The position numbers were made by a program, and so were the translations under genes. From Chloranthus sessilifolius (Eukaryota; Streptophyta; Magnoliopsida; Chloranthales; Chloranthaceae): a stretch of 64,000 nucleotides of DNA. The notes beneath the pieces are model-generated. The model was given only the letters and a program-made list of their open reading frames with translations, did no database searches and was not told where the DNA came from. The DNA lies in the NCBI GenBank assembly GCA_021018995.1, contig CM037590.1:67117597-67181596 (forward strand), given 5' to 3'. This document shows positions 46,893-57,832 of this stretch, piece after piece. The number at the start of each line of letters is the position of its first letter. Within the stretch, counting starts at the first letter, position 1.

Positions 46893-47213
46893 CTTAGATT
46901 GTGAGCTTGGTATAATTTTTTTTTATACATTTTGAATTATGGGCCCAAGGCCTTGTTTTGGTTATTACTGATAACATTTTGAGGAACTATCATTAAGAAC
47001 CATTGTTTAGGTGTTGGATTGGCTATCACCGATGGTTCTTCTTGGTTCCTTTTTTAGATATATTCTATATGAGAGTTCTCCCTGTTTAGTTATGTTGGAT
47101 ATTAGTTTATGGTGTTTTTCTTCTTTTCTTTTCTGCTTTATAAGGATGTACCGGTGCCTTGGTGAGCCGACCTTTTCGATACTCTAGGAATGGGAAAGTC
47201 GGGTCGTCACAAT

Positions 47214-47226
47214 TGGTATCAGAGCC
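47214..47226 (+). promoter_or_regulatory. Primer binding site of element C
   Basis: TGGTATCAGAGCC, two bases after the LTR end, complementary to initiator Met tRNA. Confidence 0.95.
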
Positions 47227-47323
47227 ATGGCTCTAGATCCGGATTTCATAGGACTGTGGGCATGATTGTTTTTACAATCGATACTCATCAAATAACATTG
47301 TTGTTTAATAGTGATATATCAGC

Positions 47324-48595
47324 ATGGCCCCAAGGTTCCAAGGCAGAGGCAAAGGAAGAGAAGGACCTAGGACGGTTCTATTAGAGGAATTCCTGAGGGT
47401 GTCGGTACATCTCGAGGAATAGGGATTACTACCCCTCCTAATAATATTCCTATTGAGGGAAGGGCTAGAGCTGGGAATGTTGATCAAATGCTAGAAGCAT
47501 TGGCCAACAACATGGCTCAGCAGACTGCTGTGATAGCCAGCAGGCAGAGTTGTTAGCAACCAAACACCAACCCTCTGGGTTTGCAGAGTTTAGGAGGATG
47601 CGTCCTCCTAATTTTTTAGGTCAGATTGATCGGATTGAGGCCGACGGTTGGCTGAATGATATGGAGAAAATCTTTGATGTGCTGTAATGCACCAAAGCTA
47701 AGAAGGTACACTGGGAAACCTTCAAGTTGGACGGGGAGGCTGACCCCTGGAGGAAGTCAGTATTCAAGATTAAAGAGATGGAAAACCCTAATACGTCATG
47801 GACCTGGGCAGAATTTGTAGAGACCTTTAACGATAAATTTTTTCCCAGGATCATACGGCATCAGTGGGAAGTCCAGTTTATAAATCTGGAACATAATAAG
47901 ATGACAGTTCGAGAGTACAAGGCTGAGTTCGATAGACTATCGAGATTCGCACCTCATCATGTGGCTACCGAGTCTATGATGGCTAGAAAGTTTCAGATGG
48001 GCTTAAGGCCAAATATTCTGGAGAGGATCTCGGCTTTTGAAGTGGAGACATATGCAGGGGTGATTAGTAAAAGCCCTCATAGTTGAAGAGGACATTGTGA
48101 GGATGTTCAAAAGGAGAGACGAGCAGAGAGCTACACAAGGTCAGACAAATGCCTTTGATCAGGCAAACTAGAGACCCAAGTTTACGAGGCCACTGAGATA
48201 TCCCACGCAACCGTCGTACTCGAGACCTGCAGCTTCTTATGGGCTGATATCATATCAGAGACCGTTGGTGTCTTCACCTGTGCGATCTTTTTGACCATCA
48301 GGTTCTACTGCGAGTGGGGCCTCAGTGGCACAAGGATCATCACATGCTTCATCTTTCGCTCCGGTCCCTTCGTGTACAAGGTGTGGAAAACCGCATAAGA
48401 TTGAGGACTGTCGGAGGAACACTAGAGCATGCTTTCGGTGTGAAAAGATCGCACATATGGTCAAGGATTGTCCTGAGGAGGATAAGGGAAGGACAACTTC
48501 GGCTTCTACACAGAAATCTTCTCGACCTACTATTCAAGGTCGAGCCTATGTCGTGACTGCACTTGATGCCCAAACTTCGAATGGCGTGATTCAAG
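47324..48595 (+). pseudogene. Element C gag (broken)
   Basis: The ATG at 47324 gives MAPRFQGRGKGREGP; a frameshift follows within 40 codons. Further on: NVDQMLEALANNMAQQT, FAEFRRMRPPNFLGQID, GEADPWRKSVF, FFPRIIRHQWEVQF, MTVREYKAEFDRLSRFAPHH and MARKFQMGLRPNI (Gag core, about 47580-48070). A frameshift near 48070 and a stop follow. The knuckles are CTRCGKPHKIEDC and CFRCEKIAHMVKDC, the second with Gly-His altered to Ala-His spacing. Coding ends at 48595 in the intron 1 donor codon. Confidence 0.88.
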
Positions 48596-48709
48596 GTATC
48601 ATTAAAAGTTCTTATGTCAATTCTATTTTTGCTTCTATTTTGTCTAGTGTCTTATAAATTCTTTTATTAAAACATGCATGAACACCACACACTTTGCATA
48701 TAATTAAAG
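48596..48709 (+). other. Putative intron 1 of element C
   Basis: GATTCAAG|GTATCATTAAAAG ... CATATAATTAAAG|GTACCC, 114 bp, phase 1 in the Gly codon between ...VIQ and TLVMCRND, which gives clean homology to uninterrupted chromovirus polyproteins. Confidence 0.82.
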
Positions 48710-51700
48710 GTACCCTTGTTATGTGTCGTAACGACGACATATGCAAAACTAAAGAACGAGTATTGATAGACCCCGGATCTACTCACACATTTATCACTCC
48801 TCTATTCTCTGAGAAATTGGGCATCGTCCCCAAGTCCCTTGACTTCATATTGGCAGTAACAATTCCTACGGGAAGCTCGATGAGCACAGATACTAAGTGT
48901 TAGTCAGTGATTGTGATGATTGAAGACCATGAGATGATAGCAGATCTGATTACACTGAGTATGGAAGGGTTTGACGTGATCCTAGGAATGGATTGGCTAT
49001 CTGCTTATCATGCTAACGTAGATTGCCTTCGAAAAGTTATGACTTTCCGCCCTCCAAAGACAAAATCCTTCCCATTTTGTGGAGTTAAATCCAGCATCGC
49101 ACCATTCATTTCAGCTATCCGAACAGAGCATATAATAAAGAGCGGTTGTTACGGTTATCTTGCTAATTTACAAGATCATAAGGGGGAGAAGAAGAGCATT
49201 ACTGACATTACGGTTGCTTGCGAGTATCCAGATGTCTTTCCTGAGGACTTGCCTAGATTGCCACCTGATCGAGAGATCCAGTTCGCAATTGAGTTAGCAC
49301 CAAGTACTGAATCGTTGTCGAAGGCTCCATACCGAATGGCACCTGTTGAGTTGAAAGAACTGAAGGAACAGCTTCAGGAACTATTAGATAAAGGCTTTAT
49401 CAGATCGAGTGTGTCTCCTTGGGGAGTACCGATATTATTTGTGAAGAAGAAGGATGGGTCGATGCGGCTTTGCATTGATTACTGCCAGCTAAAAAGGTTG
49501 ATTAAGAATCGTTACCCACTTTTGCGGATAGATGATCTCTTTGATTAGCTACATGGCGTAAAATTCTTTTCAAAGATCAATTTAAGGTCAGGCTACCATC
49601 AGCTAAAGATTAAGGTGGAAGACATTTCCAAGACTGCGTTCCACACGAGGTGTGGTCATTATGAGTTCCTGATTATGCCTTTTGGGCTAATGAATGCACC
49701 AACATCATTCATAGACTTGATGAACCGGTAGCCACACCTCGATAAATCAGCAGTGGATTTCATAGATGGCATCCTCATCTATTCAAGAACACATGAGGAA
49801 CATGAGAAACATTTGCAAGTGGCTCTTCAAACACTCAGAGACCACCAGCTATACGCCAAGCGCAGCAAGTGTGAGTTTTGGCTTGATCAGGTCAGTTTCT
49901 TGGGCCACATTATCTCTACGACAACATCACGATTGATCTAGCAAAAATTGAGTCGGTGGTGAACTGGGAATAGCCGAAGACAATTATAGACGTCTGTAGT
50001 TTCCTTGGTTTGGCAGAATACTACAAGAGATTTATTGAGGGCTTCTCTAAGATATCAGGTCCGCTTACACAGCTTATGAAAAAGAATGCTAAGTTTGATT
50101 GGACAGAGTAGTGTGAGCAGAGTTTTCAGGAGCTCAAAAAACGATTAACTACTATGTCAGTACTTGTCATACCTTCAGGCAGTAGAGGTTTCGCAATGTA
50201 TAGTGATGCTTCGTACGAGGGATTGGGCTGCATGCTTAATCAGAACGAGAGAGTCATTGCTTACGATTCTAGGCAGCTAAAGGACCATGAAAAGAACTAT
50301 TTAACGCATGACCTTGAGTTGATAGTAGTCATCTTCACTCTAAAGATCTAGAGGCATTACCTCTACAGTGAAACATTTGATATATTCACCGATCATAAGA
50401 GCCTTAAGTACCTGTTCACCCAAAAGAACTTAAATATGAGGCAGCGACGATGGATGGAGTTCCTAAAGGACTATGACTGCTCTATCTAGTATCACTCAAG
50501 AAAGTTGAACGTCATTACAGATGCACTGAGTCGGAAGTCTTCTGCTATGTTGTCACACCTCATCACTAGAGTGCATAGATGGAAGTTACTTGAAGATATG
50601 GCGCTATGCAACACTAGGTTTGACGTTAAAGGTTCGAGAACTCTGATGGATACTCTTGTGATTCATCCTACACTCTTTAAAAATATCTGAAAGCTTCAAA
50701 TGACGAATGATGAGCTTATGGCTATTAGACGGGATGTGATTAGTGGAAGCCAGATGGATTTCTCCATCAGAGTAGGTGGGACTTTATTGTTTTGAGATCA
50801 GGCATGCATACCAAGCAATAGTGAGCTTCATGACACCATTTTAGAAGAGGCTCACAAATCTATGTATGTCATTCATCCTGGCAGTACCAAGATGTACCAA
50901 GATTTGAAGAAGAGCTTTTGGTGGAGCAGTTTAAAGAGAGATGTAGCTGAGTACATCTCACGGTATTTGGTATGTTAATAGATTAAGGTTTATAATCGGA
51001 ACCCATCTTGATTATTACAACCATTACTTGTACAGGAGTGGAAATGGGAAGCCATTTCTATGGACTTCATTCTAGGCTTGTCGAGAACTGTAAGGAAAAA
51101 CAATACCATCTGGGCATTGTGGATCGGTTGACGAAGTCCTCACATTTCTTGCCTTATAAAATGACATATACCACAAGCAAACTTGCGAAATTATACCTCA
51201 AGGAGATCGTCAGACTACATGGTATACCAGTCAGTATAGTGTCTTATAGAGACCCACTGTACACGTCTCAGCTTTGGCAGCGATTTCAAGAAGGGATGGG
51301 GTCTAGGCTTGACTTCAACTCAGCATTTCACCTTCAGACCGATGGGCAAACTGAGTGGGTAAACCAAATCATATAAGACATGCTACGTGCTTGCATGTTG
51401 GATTTCCAAGGACCATGGGACCAACACTTACCTTTGATTGAGTTCGCCTATAACAATACCTATCAAGCTAGTATCGAGATGGCTCCTTTTGAGGCATTGT
51501 ATTGGCGACGGTGCAGATCTCCGCTCAATTGGGAAGAAGTGGGCGAGAAGCTCATTATGGGCCCAAAGATTGTGGAGAGTACTGAGACTATTCTGTTGAT
51601 CCGCGAGAGGCTACGCATTGCTCAAAGTCGTCAAAAGAGCTACGCCGATCTCAAAAGGAGACACGTTGATTTTCAGGTTGGCAACAATGTCTTTGTCGGA

Positions 51701-52084
51701 ATCTCACCTACGAAAGGCGTGATGCATTTTGGCAAACAAGGAAAGTTGAGTCCTCGGTATGTTGGGCCTTTTGAGTTACTAGGTCGAGTCGGAGAAGTTG
51801 CCTATAGAGTAGCATTATCGCCCCAACTATCCAGCACGCACAATGTGTTTCACGTGTCTATATTGCGGAAGTATATAAAAGACTCAACTCATGTGTTAGA
51901 CTACCAACCCATCGAGGTTCAGGATGGTCTGACAATGGTCGAGGAGCCAGTGAAGATCTTGGACCGCAAGGAGCAAATCTTACGGACCAAGAGGATAACG
52001 TTAGTGCTTGTGAAATGGAGGAACCATTCATCGGAGGAAGCCACTTGGGAGCACGAAACGGAGATCCGAGAATAATTCCCATGC
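48710..52084 (+). pseudogene. Element C pol (multiple stops)
   Basis: Protease [20 protein letters not shown] at about 48760, then a stop at 48901. RT from about 49390 ([20 protein letters not shown]); the catalytic stretch near 49760 reads [11 protein letters not shown], the second catalytic Asp replaced by Gly. RNase H 50150-50560 ([17 protein letters not shown]). Integrase HHCC region around 50870-50980 has stops; the core includes [15 protein letters not shown] and FHLQTDGQTEWVN (the Glu is kept, the next residue is Trp). The end 51380-52073 is open: LDFQGPWDQHLPLIEFAYNN, GPFELLGRVGEVAYRVALSP, VKILDRKEQILRTKRITLVL, stop TAA at 52073-52075. It has no intron 2. Not functional. Confidence 0.9.
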
Positions 52085-52543
52085 TTATTTGAGTGGAATG
52101 AGAAGTTTTGTAAAAAAGAAAGGGCTTGTTTAAGGAATGTAATGGCATTTACTTGTGGATTACAATCGATATAACTTGCATTGTATACAAATTTCTGAGC
52201 CTACTTCTGTTTCTGTATTATAACTTGGTTATATAACTTGTTCCACGTAGAGAACATACATACAACCGATCAGACCGAATATCTCTCGCATTCACTTAAA
52301 AATAGGGAATCTAAGGACCGAGAAGTCAATTATATAAACTGTTAAATGTTTAGGTTCATACTAAATTTAGACTGCAAGGACATAACCTTAATGAGGCCTC
52401 AAAGTCCTCAAAAAGAAAAAAAATTTCAAAGTTGACAATTTGTCAAAACCCGGACGTTCGAATTCAAAATCGAACGTTCGATTTAAAAATAATGGTCGAA
52501 ATTAAAATCGAACGTTCAAAATTGTCAGGCACCTGAGAATTTT
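52085..52543 (+). other. Element C spacer after pol, with palindromes (part 1)
   Basis: Non-coding. At 52453-52520 it carries GGACGTTCGAATTC, ATCGAACGTTCGATTT and ATCGAACGTTCAAAA, matching the LTR palindrome of C. The array is interrupted by the solo LTR and continues at 54838-55076 with GAACGTTTGAAAA, AAACGTTTGAATTC and CAACGTTCGAATTTG (54849-54908), then a leader up to the third-gene ATG at 55077. Confidence 0.82.
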
Positions 52544-54837
52544 TGTGACGACCCGACTTTTCCAATCCCTAAGGTATAGGAAAGGCCGGTTCATCAACTT
52601 ATTGATTTCTCAATAAGCCGTAACAAACAGAAGCCGGCAACATAAACAAAGGTCTAAAGACAGAAGTAACATTGTTAATCCAAAAACAAAAACTTCATAT
52701 AACAAACTTTGATATATCACTGTGAGGAACCAAGAAGAACCACCGGTGATGGCCAATCCGATCACCTAAAATAGTGGTTCACAATAATGGTTCCTCGAGT
52801 GATATCAAAAGAACCAAAATAAAGGCCTAGGGCCCAATATTCCAAAATAATATCCAGATAAAATACCAAAAGAAAACACAGGATCTAAAATCACGGAAAG
52901 AACTCCTCAGCTGGTATATCCAAATCCTCCTCGGGAATATAATCGGAGTCCTCCGGATCCTCTGACCCAAGGTCCTCAAAGACTGACGTGATAGGGTGAG
53001 CTAACAGCCAAGCTCAATAGAGGAAGACAGATCTATTTGCATTTCTTATAAGTAATGGTTTTCAAAAGACGGAATCGGATCAAATATGGTTTTTCAATGA
53101 TGCATTTCAAATTAAATCTCCAATTCTAATCCTGAGTCAAAACTGATAATAAAATCTAAAATGTTCAAAATGTTCTGAGTTAGCATGCTTCTTGTCTTAA
53201 ATTTATAACTTAATTTTATCTCTCAAATTTCCTATAGCATGAGAGCAGACTACGTGACCGATGGGAAGACCCTACTGACCATCGTCGTTCATGAACCCAT
53301 TTTGAAAATGCAACAAGCCCCTACGCTATGAGGGAAACTTGTGCCAAAGTTTTACCGTCAACACTGTTGGTAGAATCTAGGGCATCGTACTTATGAACCC
53401 AAAATCAAATGCAAATACTAACACATATCCAAGCTTATTATTCATAACATATACTGATATTTCAAGTTCTGATTCGAAATTCTGATTCAAAATTTAACTG
53501 ATGTTCTGCTTCAAAATTTAACTGAGGTTCTGATTCAAATTTAGCTGAGGTTCTGATGTCTAATGATTCTTATTTATGACAAGGTTTACAAATTTTCAGA
53601 TTTTATCATATGTTCAAAGTTTTAATTTCACTGTGTGTAATGAAATTTCCATATTTTATGCTTCTAAAAATAAAATGATTTATGACAGTTTATGCTTATA
53701 ATTCATGCAAATAATAATTAGGATTACCCTACCTTAACCAAGACAATTCAAAGGCATGAACAAGCAGTCCTCTCCAAGGACTCCCAATTGTCAAAACCTA
53801 CATATATTAACACCCTTAGTGTTAATATACAACCCAAAAATTAACCCAAAAGCTCACAAAATAAAAATCCAATCAAATATTTAAAAGCCAGAAGCTGGAC
53901 AGAATTCGACCATCGATTTCAAATTCGATGGTCGAATTTGAAATTCGATGGTCGATTTTAAATTCGACCATCGAATTTCAGAACTTTGTTACAAGCTTAA
54001 AATCTCATTTTCGACTGTCGATTTCCAATTCGACAGTCGATTTCCAATTTCGACAGTCAATTTTGAAATCGACAGTCGAATTTCCCAGGCTCTGTGGCTG
54101 TTAATTTAACATGCCCGGATTCTTTTTCATCATTTTCTACACAGCCATTCCATCCTTTCTATTGAATCCAAATCTTAATTTCTTAACAAAAATTCAACAA
54201 ATTTGCATAAGGAGGTTTCAAGGCATACCTCTTATAGCTTAATTCTTAGATCCCGTTGCACTAATTCACGCACCGGAACAATTTCCAAGATCAACGGTTT
54301 AAAACTTCAATCGGCTCTTTATTCCTTTGGAGGTGATCACTGCCTCAGCCACGACAAATTTAAAGATAACTTCTCCCTTTCCTCATCTCTTTTCTTTTTC
54401 AGTAGTTCAAACAGATCCAATTACTGGCTCAAGATTTATTAATGGTTGAGATGGAAAGAGGGTTTCTCAAGATCACTAGATCTAAGATTAACAAGAAGGC
54501 AAAGCCTTAGAGTTTTAATTTCCAACGAGAGGGAGAAGCTAACTTCTCTTGCAACCTCTCTCTTCTTATAACATAAAAGTTTTAAATAAAAATCTAGATA
54601 TTTTTCATTTAGAACTTATCCAATTATTCTTACAAAACATCCGGCGTTAAACACAAATACCAACGTTATTGTGTACGTCGTTGATTTCCTAACTTGTACA
54701 CACCTCATAACTAAATCCTTTGGTCATGTCCCTCATCATAACCAAAACTAACTAAAAATCTCATAAAATATCATAATTATGTTTGGGCACGCTTATCGAG
54801 GTAAACGAAAATAGGTTAAAATATCAGGGATATTACA
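52544..54837 (-). mobile_element. Solo LTR, minus strand (duplication ATTTT)
   Basis: Flanked by ATTTT at 52539-52543 and 54838-54842. On the minus strand TGTAATATCCCTGATATTT ... AAGTCGGGTCGTCACA, about 2294 bp, same family as the plus-strand solo LTR at 29968. Hairpin 52727-52794; acidic frame 52891 to about 52976 (PEDSDYIPEEDLDIPAEEFF, TGA); core block 53250-53400; array of TTCGACCATCGAATTT and TCGACAGTCGA pairs (53900-54085); TATAAGAAGAGAG near 54575. It lies inside the spacer before C's third gene. Confidence 0.93.
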
Positions 54838-55076
54838 ATTTTTGGACAAAACCGAACGTTTGAAAATGAAATCAAACGTTTGAATTCAAAATCCAACGTT
54901 CGAATTTGTCAATTTAAGTTAAAACGTGAGGGTCATTTCCCTCATTTGTGTTTTCTATTTGAGATCTTTGGGGGTTTTCTTTCTTTCCTTCTTCATGCGA
55001 ATTCACCGTTTCATCTCCGAGATACATCCAACCTCGATTTTAGTGTCGGAAGGGGCTTCAAATTCGTTAGATTCAA

Positions 55077-56356
55077 ATGGGACCTAAATAGCAATTAGCT
55101 TCTAAGATCCCTACTTCGAAACGACATGCATCAAAGGCCGGTTCTTCTAGTCAACCACCACCACCACAACAATCGACACCACCTCCTCCACCACCTCGTG
55201 AACAACCAAATGAATGGTGGAGTGAAATCGATTTTGATGATGAGTGGACCTTTCACCACAAGCTTTTTGACCAACAAGCGACCACTTAGTGGGCTCGGGA
55301 TTATTTAGAAAGGGCTCAATTGGGGACCCTACTACAACCTTTCCACACCTATTTTTATTCTCGATTGGTACGGCTGTTTTACCAACACATGCGATGGGGT
55401 GATGGGAAGAGGATTTATACCTCAATAGATGAGTGAGATTATGAATTTGATCTTGATGATATCGCCGAGGCGATGGCATGTCCTACCAAGTATTCCCCAA
55501 CCATGGGTTTGTTGGCACCATATCCCAAACCCATAGCATATCAGGATATCATGGCCAAAATGACACATGGACTACACAAGTTTGGGAAATCGGTAACCCA
55601 AGCCCAGCTGCCAGATACAATGTGGATGCTTGACATGATTTTCAAGTGTAGCGTTTACCCGCTCGGGCCCAAATCGGAAAGGTGGGGCATCATTCAACAA
55701 GCCCTATTTTCCGCTTTCCAAGAGAAATGGTTTAATGCCCCAGAGGTTGTATTTAAGGGTATCATTGCAGCTCATGAGAAGATGGGCAACAAGAGGCCCC
55801 AACCAAAGAAATTCCATACACCCAGCTAATCTATCTCATGATTGATGATTACGATGGTGGGGCTAAATATGAAATTCCAAGTGATGAACCCAAGTCCATT
55901 GCCGGTGTTAAGACATATAAATTAACGAAATGGGGTAGGAGCTATAAAAAGTTATTGCCCAGAAGTCACGATCAAGAAGCGTTGATCAGCAATGTCGAGA
56001 CTATAGACCAGCCACAACAGCCACCACCTATTCAGATACCCCCACCCGTCCAGCCACAGGCCCCACATGCCGAGGTGCTTACCTTATCGGAGTTCACCCG
56101 ACAGATGACAGTGATGGGCCAAGACATCTAAATGCTGACTCAGCCCACTACCACGATGCATAGCAGGTTGGATGTTCATGAGGGTATGCTAACATACCTG
56201 TTGCAACATGCTTACCCTATGGACTACGCCACCTATATGGCTGATATCTGTGCCTCCACGACTGGTGATTCTACTTCCAGAGCTGGGGAAGCTACGAATC
56301 AGGGTGCTGAAGATGACGATGATGATGATCAGGAGGCTGGATCAGATGAGGATTAG
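55077..56356 (+). pseudogene. Element C third gene (homologue of the A and B third genes), broken
   Basis: It starts MGPK then a stop; a Pro-rich stretch follows. Conserved parts: PNEWWSEIDFDDEWTFHHKL, YLERAQLGTLLQPFHTYFYS, RLVRLFYQHMRWGDGKRIYT, DYEFDLDDIAEAMACP, then an open part 55473-55829 (ILAPYPKP-like start, DIMAKMTHGLHKFGKS, QLPDTMWMLDMIFKCSVYPL, ERWGIIQQALFSAF). A frameshift near 55826 leads to YKLTKWGRSYKKLLPRSHDQ, a Pro/Gln-rich linker, a stop at 56129-56131, and the helix SRLDVHEGMLTYLLQHAY. It ends in its own acidic tail (AEDDDDDDQEAGSDED, TAG). About 426 codons with four stops and one frameshift. The acidic tail is continuous here, unlike A and B. Confidence 0.77.
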
Positions 56357-57316
56357 GAGGATTAGTGCAGCGATCGAGGATTCATGATGTTCTTTTTGTA
56401 ATTTTTATTTTAGGGGTTGTAAATATTTAAATGTTGATGAATTATTAGAACCTGGCGGTTCTATCTCTTTTTGCTACTTATCTATTTTAACATGACGTGT
56501 GACATATTATTACCTGTTATGAATTGATTTGTGTGCATATTGATCTCTTATTGCGTTTTGAATGTCTGCTCTACTCAATTATGTTGTCAGACTAATTGAA
56601 AATTTCATTCACATTGAAAATTCAATCTAGTAGTTTTGTAGTTGTTCTAATTCTGCAAGAGATTTTGTATATACTTGTTTCATTTTGTTCAATTCCGAAT
56701 GTATGTGTGTGCCTGATAAGCAAATAAGATACTACAACGAAATGACATGAAAATGTTAAACTTGAGTCACAGTGCGATATTTTTCCCAGGTACGTGGCAC
56801 TTAGAATGTAGGCATCCATGTACGGATGCAACTCCTTTATGGAGGTATGGGATGCCACACTAAGTATATCCAGGTTACTATGGATCCCATCACTTGAAAA
56901 GCGTGATTGGTGAAGTCTATAACACTGTGACCCATTCTGATTAACCTATGACCGAATTTACTGTACTATAATATGAACTTTTATGTCGGATGGGAGTTAA
57001 TGTTAGACTTGAATAATATGTACTGAAATTAGGGTGAGTTTTCCTTAGTTTGAAACCATCAATTACACAATGTTAAGGGGCATCAGTTGACCTGGATCTA
57101 TTTCGGGGTGATGCCTGTTTTGCCTGTTTTGTGATTGTGGACCGTGCATGGTTCTTTGGTTTGTTTGTTTTTTTAGTTAACTTTAAATTCCAATCCCGTT
57201 AAAGGATTGGATTCTCTCCAACGTTTGAGATTCTGCTTTCGAACTGTGAGATTCTACCTTTCCCAACACACGCCTTCGAGCATTTTCGAGGATAAAATTT
57301 CCTAAGGAAGGGAGAA
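56357..57316 (+). other. Element C 3' UTR: conserved block and polypurine tract
   Basis: No gene. Conserved block 56788-56936 with stem-loop GCATCCATGTACGGATGC (56812-56829), TATATCCAGGTTACTATGGA and GAAGTCTATAACACTGTGAC. The polypurine tract CTAAGGAAGGGAGAA (57302-57316) follows CATTTTCGAGGATAAAATTT. Confidence 0.85.
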
Positions 57317-57832
57317 TATAATAACCCAAACACGTTCACCTCGATAAGCATGCCCAAAAATGTCACACAATAACTTTGGAAGGTATGAGCAAATAAACTT
57401 GAAAGAAGATTTTAGGTTAAAAGGAGTTTGATTTATACTTGGTGAAGGCCTTTGACCAATGACTCATACACCGACTCGTGTGTGTGTGCCCAACACCGAA
57501 TCTAAACTTAGTTTAAGAGGATAGAATTTGTAAAGAAAATATCAAGTTATTTTGGTAGTTTATTTTGATTATAAAGAGAGAAGAGTGAAGAGAAAGTTTC
57601 ACTTCTCTTCCTCTCGTGAGAACCAAACCAGGAGTGTTTGCTAACTTCAATGCCACCTCGCATTGATCGCTTAAAATTTATGATCACTCTCACGATCTTT
57701 ACCGTAGAGAAGCTTTGAAGTCCACCATTGACTAGATTAAGGGTAGTGAGGATGAGTGGTCAAATTTATTATGAAATGTTCATGATGGATGTGTGATCCG
57801 TGAATCCACGTATCTAGAGGGGAGACTCTGTA
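57317..57832 (+). repeat. 3' LTR of element C, truncated
   Basis: Matches the first about 550 bp of the C 5' LTR (35042 to about 35602), with TG changed to TA at the start, then diverges after GACTCTGTAT. The rest of the LTR is not found to the right, so a deletion or replacement joined it to other sequence. Confidence 0.88.

Larger units (their letters stand above)
35042..47211 (+). repeat. 5' LTR of element C, interrupted by element D
   Basis: Real LTR sequence is 35042-36147 plus 46081-47211, about 2.24 kb, from TGTAATAACCC to GTCGGGTCGTCACA. Parts: TATAAAGAGA at 35331; donor-like TTGAGAG|GTAGGC at about 35704; GAACGTTCGAAT palindrome array (about 35845-36035); core block 46330-46510; acceptor CGTCACAG ending at 46800; acidic frame 46801-46892; hairpin 46983-47049. 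Confidence 0.9.
35042..57832 (+). mobile_element. Element C: Ty3/gypsy chromovirus-type retrotransposon, host of element D and a solo LTR
   Basis: Plus-strand element with 5' LTR (35042-47211, split by D), primer site, gag, pol, palindrome stretches, third gene, 3' UTR, polypurine tract and a truncated 3' LTR (57317-57832). Without D and the solo LTR it is about 10.6 kb in this window. All genes have multiple stops, and it has received two later insertions, so it is older than D. Confidence 0.9.

Noticed and set aside
55126..55308. His/Asn-rich frame at the start of C's third gene
   Set aside because: Shift-frame reading of the Pro/Gln-rich region; the frame beginning at 55077 carries the conserved WW and LFYQ motifs.
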